Positions 33,797 through 36,130 of a stretch of 36,130 bases of DNA are shown here, one piece after another (position 1 is the first letter of the stretch; each line of letters begins with the position of its first letter). A model generated the notes under the pieces. That model had not been told where the DNA came from. It saw only the letters and a program-made list of their open reading frames with translations, and made no database searches. The stretch covers positions 1-36,130 of the forward strand of contig DHQI01000097.1 of NCBI GenBank assembly GCA_002408065.1, in the 5' to 3' direction. A program made the translations under genes and the position numbers. The DNA is from Bacteroidales bacterium UBA5342. Its GTDB lineage: Bacteria > Bacteroidota > Bacteroidia > Bacteroidales > UBA5342.

Positions 33797-36130
33797 ATGC
33801 AAAAGTTAAGAATATTATTTAGAACTGTATTTAGCATCTTATGCCTGTCTTTATTGACAATGGCGCCCCTTGCTGCCCAAAACACAGATGAAGGGCGGAT
33901 AGTATCAGGAAAAGTCATTGGTCAGGATGGTAATGCTATCAGTAATGCCAACATCTCTGTTTTAAATGAATTGGCACAGGTAAGAAGCGACCGCGAAGGC
34001 GCATTCTCGATAAAGGTTTTAAGTGCCACTACACTCATTGTCCACAAAAAAGATTATGCGGCTATAGAGTATGAAATTGTTAATGGCGAAAACATCATCA
34101 CCCTACAGCAAGCAGGAAAAGAGCTGATGGTAGATGTGGCTTATGGGCAGCGAAGCCAAAACGAGTTGACCCACGCCATTTCTTCTATGGATGCCGATGA
34201 TTTAGCATTAAGCGCTTCGCCTAATGTATTGCGTGCCATCCCCGGTTTTATGTCAGGACTAACCATCCTGCGCAACAATGGTGACATTCCGGGATACGCC
34301 AGCTCAACCATGTACGTCAGAGGACGCGGCACTTTTGGCGGTGCATACACCCCTTTAGTGATCGTTGACAATGTAGAACGTGACTTTTCGGAACTTGACC
34401 CTGAAGAAATTGAGTCCATCACCGTTTTGAAAGACGCAGCTGCTACAGTACTCTACGGTATGGAAGGCGCTAACGGTGTGATTAATGTGACCACCAAAAG
34501 AGGAAATATTGGAAAACCTCAAATCAAGATGATTGCGCAAGGTGGTATTAGCACCCCCGTCAATCTTCCCGAATATTTAGGAGCTCAGGAATACCTTACC
34601 GCTTACCAAAAAGCTTATAACAACGATTACGGAACGTCGCGTCCGGGCGAAAGATACAACCCGGCAAATTACGATGGCTCACAAGATCCTTATATCTACC
34701 CTGATGTAGACTGGTACGATGAGTTTGTAAAACAATATGCAGTACAGCAACAATACAAACTTTCTATCAGAGGTGGTACTGATATGACCCGCTATTACAT
34801 CCTTGGAGGTTTTATGAAACAAAATGGTATTCTGGATCATACCGAGGAAAATGACCAATACAGTACTAACATTGACTATAAACGTTTTAACATACGCACC
34901 AACCTGGACGTAGATGTGATGGACGACCTGACGGTATCATTAGATTTTGGAACAAGAATAGAGAACCGCTGGATGCCTAACTCCAGCGATGGTGACATCT
35001 TTAGTGCTTTGTCTGGCTTGCCTGCAATGGCAATGCCCGTACTTAATGCTGATGGTTCTATAGCCGGAACATCAGAATACCAAAATAACCCAATGGGACT
35101 TATTTCCAGAAAAGGATACCGTGACCATTTCTCCCGCTATTTTCAGGGTAACTTAAGAGCTAACTACGATATGGGAAAAATCGTTAAAGGTCTCTCGGCA
35201 AATATCCTTTATGGCTACGATGCCAATGTCAACTTCAATGTGGGCCGTACAGAGAACTTTTCGGTATACGAATATCAACCTGCCACAGATGACTACCTTA
35301 AATACGGTACCGACAAGGCTATCGATTTGAATATGGTCAAGATGGGGTCTTCGATGAATTATCGCAACTCCTTCATTGGAGGCTTGGCATACAAACGAGT
35401 TTTCGACAAACATAAAGTAGATGCCGACATCAAATACAAACAGTATAAGTATGACCAGCAAGGCAACTATATAGCACGTGCTACGCAAAGCACTTTAGGA
35501 CGCCTGACTTATGGCTTCGACAATAAATATATTGGAGAAATAGGCATGTCGTACAGCGGATCGGAAAACTTCGAAAAAGGAAACCGCTTTAATTTCTTCC
35601 CAGCAGTATCGGCTGCTTGGGTAGTGTCTAACGAATCATTTATGGCAAACAACAATACTGTTGATTATTTAAAACTACGTGCCTCTTACGGTTTGGTAGG
35701 TAACGGGAGCTTAGGCATCGACCGCTTTGCCTACGAGCAGCAGTACAGCCAGGGATGGGGCTATGCTTTTGGTAACCCACCAGCCACCAGCGATGGTGCT
35801 TACGAAGGTCGCTTAGGCAATCCTTTTATTACTTGCGAAAAATCTTTAAACATGAATTTTGGTGTCGATTTCGAAGCCTTTAAAATGCTTAGCATTAGCT
35901 TTGATTGGTTCCGCAACGACCGTAGTGACATCATTACCACTCAAAGCAGAACCTTTCCGGGTATCTTAGGACAAGATTTGCCTTACGAGAATCTGGGAAG
36001 CGTGCTGAATACCGGCTTTGAAACCACTGTGGGGATCAACCACCAAGTGGGCGACCTCTCATTCTTTGCCCGTGCCAATATATCTTATGCTGTAAATGAA
36101 ATAACAGAAACCGCTGAACCTGAGGGACTG
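33797..36130 (+). CDS. Second SusC-like TonB-dependent transporter, cut by the window edge
   Basis: The frame is open from the ATG at 33797 to the last base, giving 778 codons. About 200-300 residues of barrel should lie beyond the window. A signal peptide spans about 1-27 (LTMAPLAAQ), then a regulatory-like domain (about 35-105, VSGKVIGQDGNAISNANISV). The TonB-box region KELMVDVAYG (108-117) deviates from the usual form. The plug (about 120-235) has MYVRGRGTFGG, LVIVDNVERD and SITVLKDAAATVLYG. It starts 40 bases after susD, so it is probably in the same operon. It is clearly diverged from the first SusC. A partner susD is expected to the right, but this cannot be seen. Confidence 0.92.
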   Translation, partial: MQKLRILFRTVFSILCLSLLTMAPLAAQNTDEGRIVSGKVIGQDGNAISNANISVLNELAQVRSDREGAFSIKVLSATTLIVHKKDYAAIEYEIVNGENIITLQQAGKELMVDVAYGQRSQNELTHAISSMDADDLALSASPNVLRAIPGFMSGLTILRNNGDIPGYASSTMYVRGRGTFGGAYTPLVIVDNVERDFSELDPEEIESITVLKDAAATVLYGMEGANGVINVTTKRGNIGKPQIKMIAQGGISTPVNLPEYLGAQEYLTAYQKAYNNDYGTSRPGERYNPANYDGSQDPYIYPDVDWYDEFVKQYAVQQQYKLSIRGGTDMTRYYILGGFMKQNGILDHTEENDQYSTNIDYKRFNIRTNLDVDVMDDLTVSLDFGTRIENRWMPNSSDGDIFSALSGLPAMAMPVLNADGSIAGTSEYQNNPMGLISRKGYRDHFSRYFQGNLRANYDMGKIVKGLSANILYGYDANVNFNVGRTENFSVYEYQPATDDYLKYGTDKAIDLNMVKMGSSMNYRNSFIGGLAYKRVFDKHKVDADIKYKQYKYDQQGNYIARATQSTLGRLTYGFDNKYIGEIGMSYSGSENFEKGNRFNFFPAVSAAWVVSNESFMANNNTVDYLKLRASYGLVGNGSLGIDRFAYEQQYSQGWGYAFGNPPATSDGAYEGRLGNPFITCEKSLNMNFGVDFEAFKMLSISFDWFRNDRSDIITTQSRTFPGILGQDLPYENLGSVLNTGFETTVGINHQVGDLSFFARANISYAVNEITETAEPEGL

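Overview
The window looks like part of a polysaccharide utilization locus (PUL) from a member of the Bacteroidota, probably marine or otherwise algae-associated and able to ferment. The evidence is a SusC/SusD transporter pair plus a second SusC, a hybrid two-component system (HTCS) regulator, three S1-type sulfatases carrying the C-x-P-x-R formylglycine motif, glycoside hydrolases of families GH30, GH16 and GH2, and at least seven proteins ending in a type IX secretion (T9SS) C-terminal sorting domain. Intergenic DNA is AT-rich. Strong Shine-Dalgarno sites are absent, and the few recognisable promoters follow the Bacteroidetes TAnnTTTG pattern. I saw no rRNA, tRNA, CRISPR array, transposase or integrase.

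Layout from left to right. Positions 1-294 hold a cluster of short dyads and a terminator. The minus-strand pair at 295-2966 encodes lactaldehyde reductase (fucO) and a two-domain class II aldolase, which would handle the lactaldehyde end of deoxyhexose (fucose/rhamnose) breakdown. A decayed C-terminal piece of a GH2 enzyme lies at about 3349-3815. Next is a minus-strand operon at 4046-9212, a sulfatase with LamG domains followed by GH30. A plus-strand run at 9435-21585 follows: sulfatase with tandem ricin-type domains, a three-module secreted protein of unknown function, an SGNH hydrolase, GH16, a GH2 lipoprotein and a sulfatase lipoprotein. The HTCS regulator is on the minus strand at 21808-25845. 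A second plus-strand run starts at 26434: a two-module secreted protein, two small lipocalin-like lipoproteins, SusC, SusD, and a second SusC cut off by the right edge.

How they may work together (inference): T9SS-exported endo-enzymes (GH16, GH30), sulfatases and an esterase-like SGNH protein attack a sulfated, probably galactose-containing polysaccharide outside the cell. The SusC/D system imports oligosaccharides. The GH2 and the third sulfatase, both lipoproteins, would finish the job at a membrane. The HTCS would sense an oligosaccharide in the periplasm and induce the cluster. Deoxysugar released from the glycan would end as lactaldehyde and be reduced to 1,2-propanediol. The exact substrate cannot be read from the sequence.

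The most novel-looking element is a repeated module of about 150-200 residues. It occurs three times in the protein at 12085-13872 and twice in the protein at 26434-27909. Both genes are followed by a strong stem-loop just upstream of the next gene. I do not recognise the family. It resembles a beta-sandwich glycan-binding domain and is the best candidate here for something undescribed.
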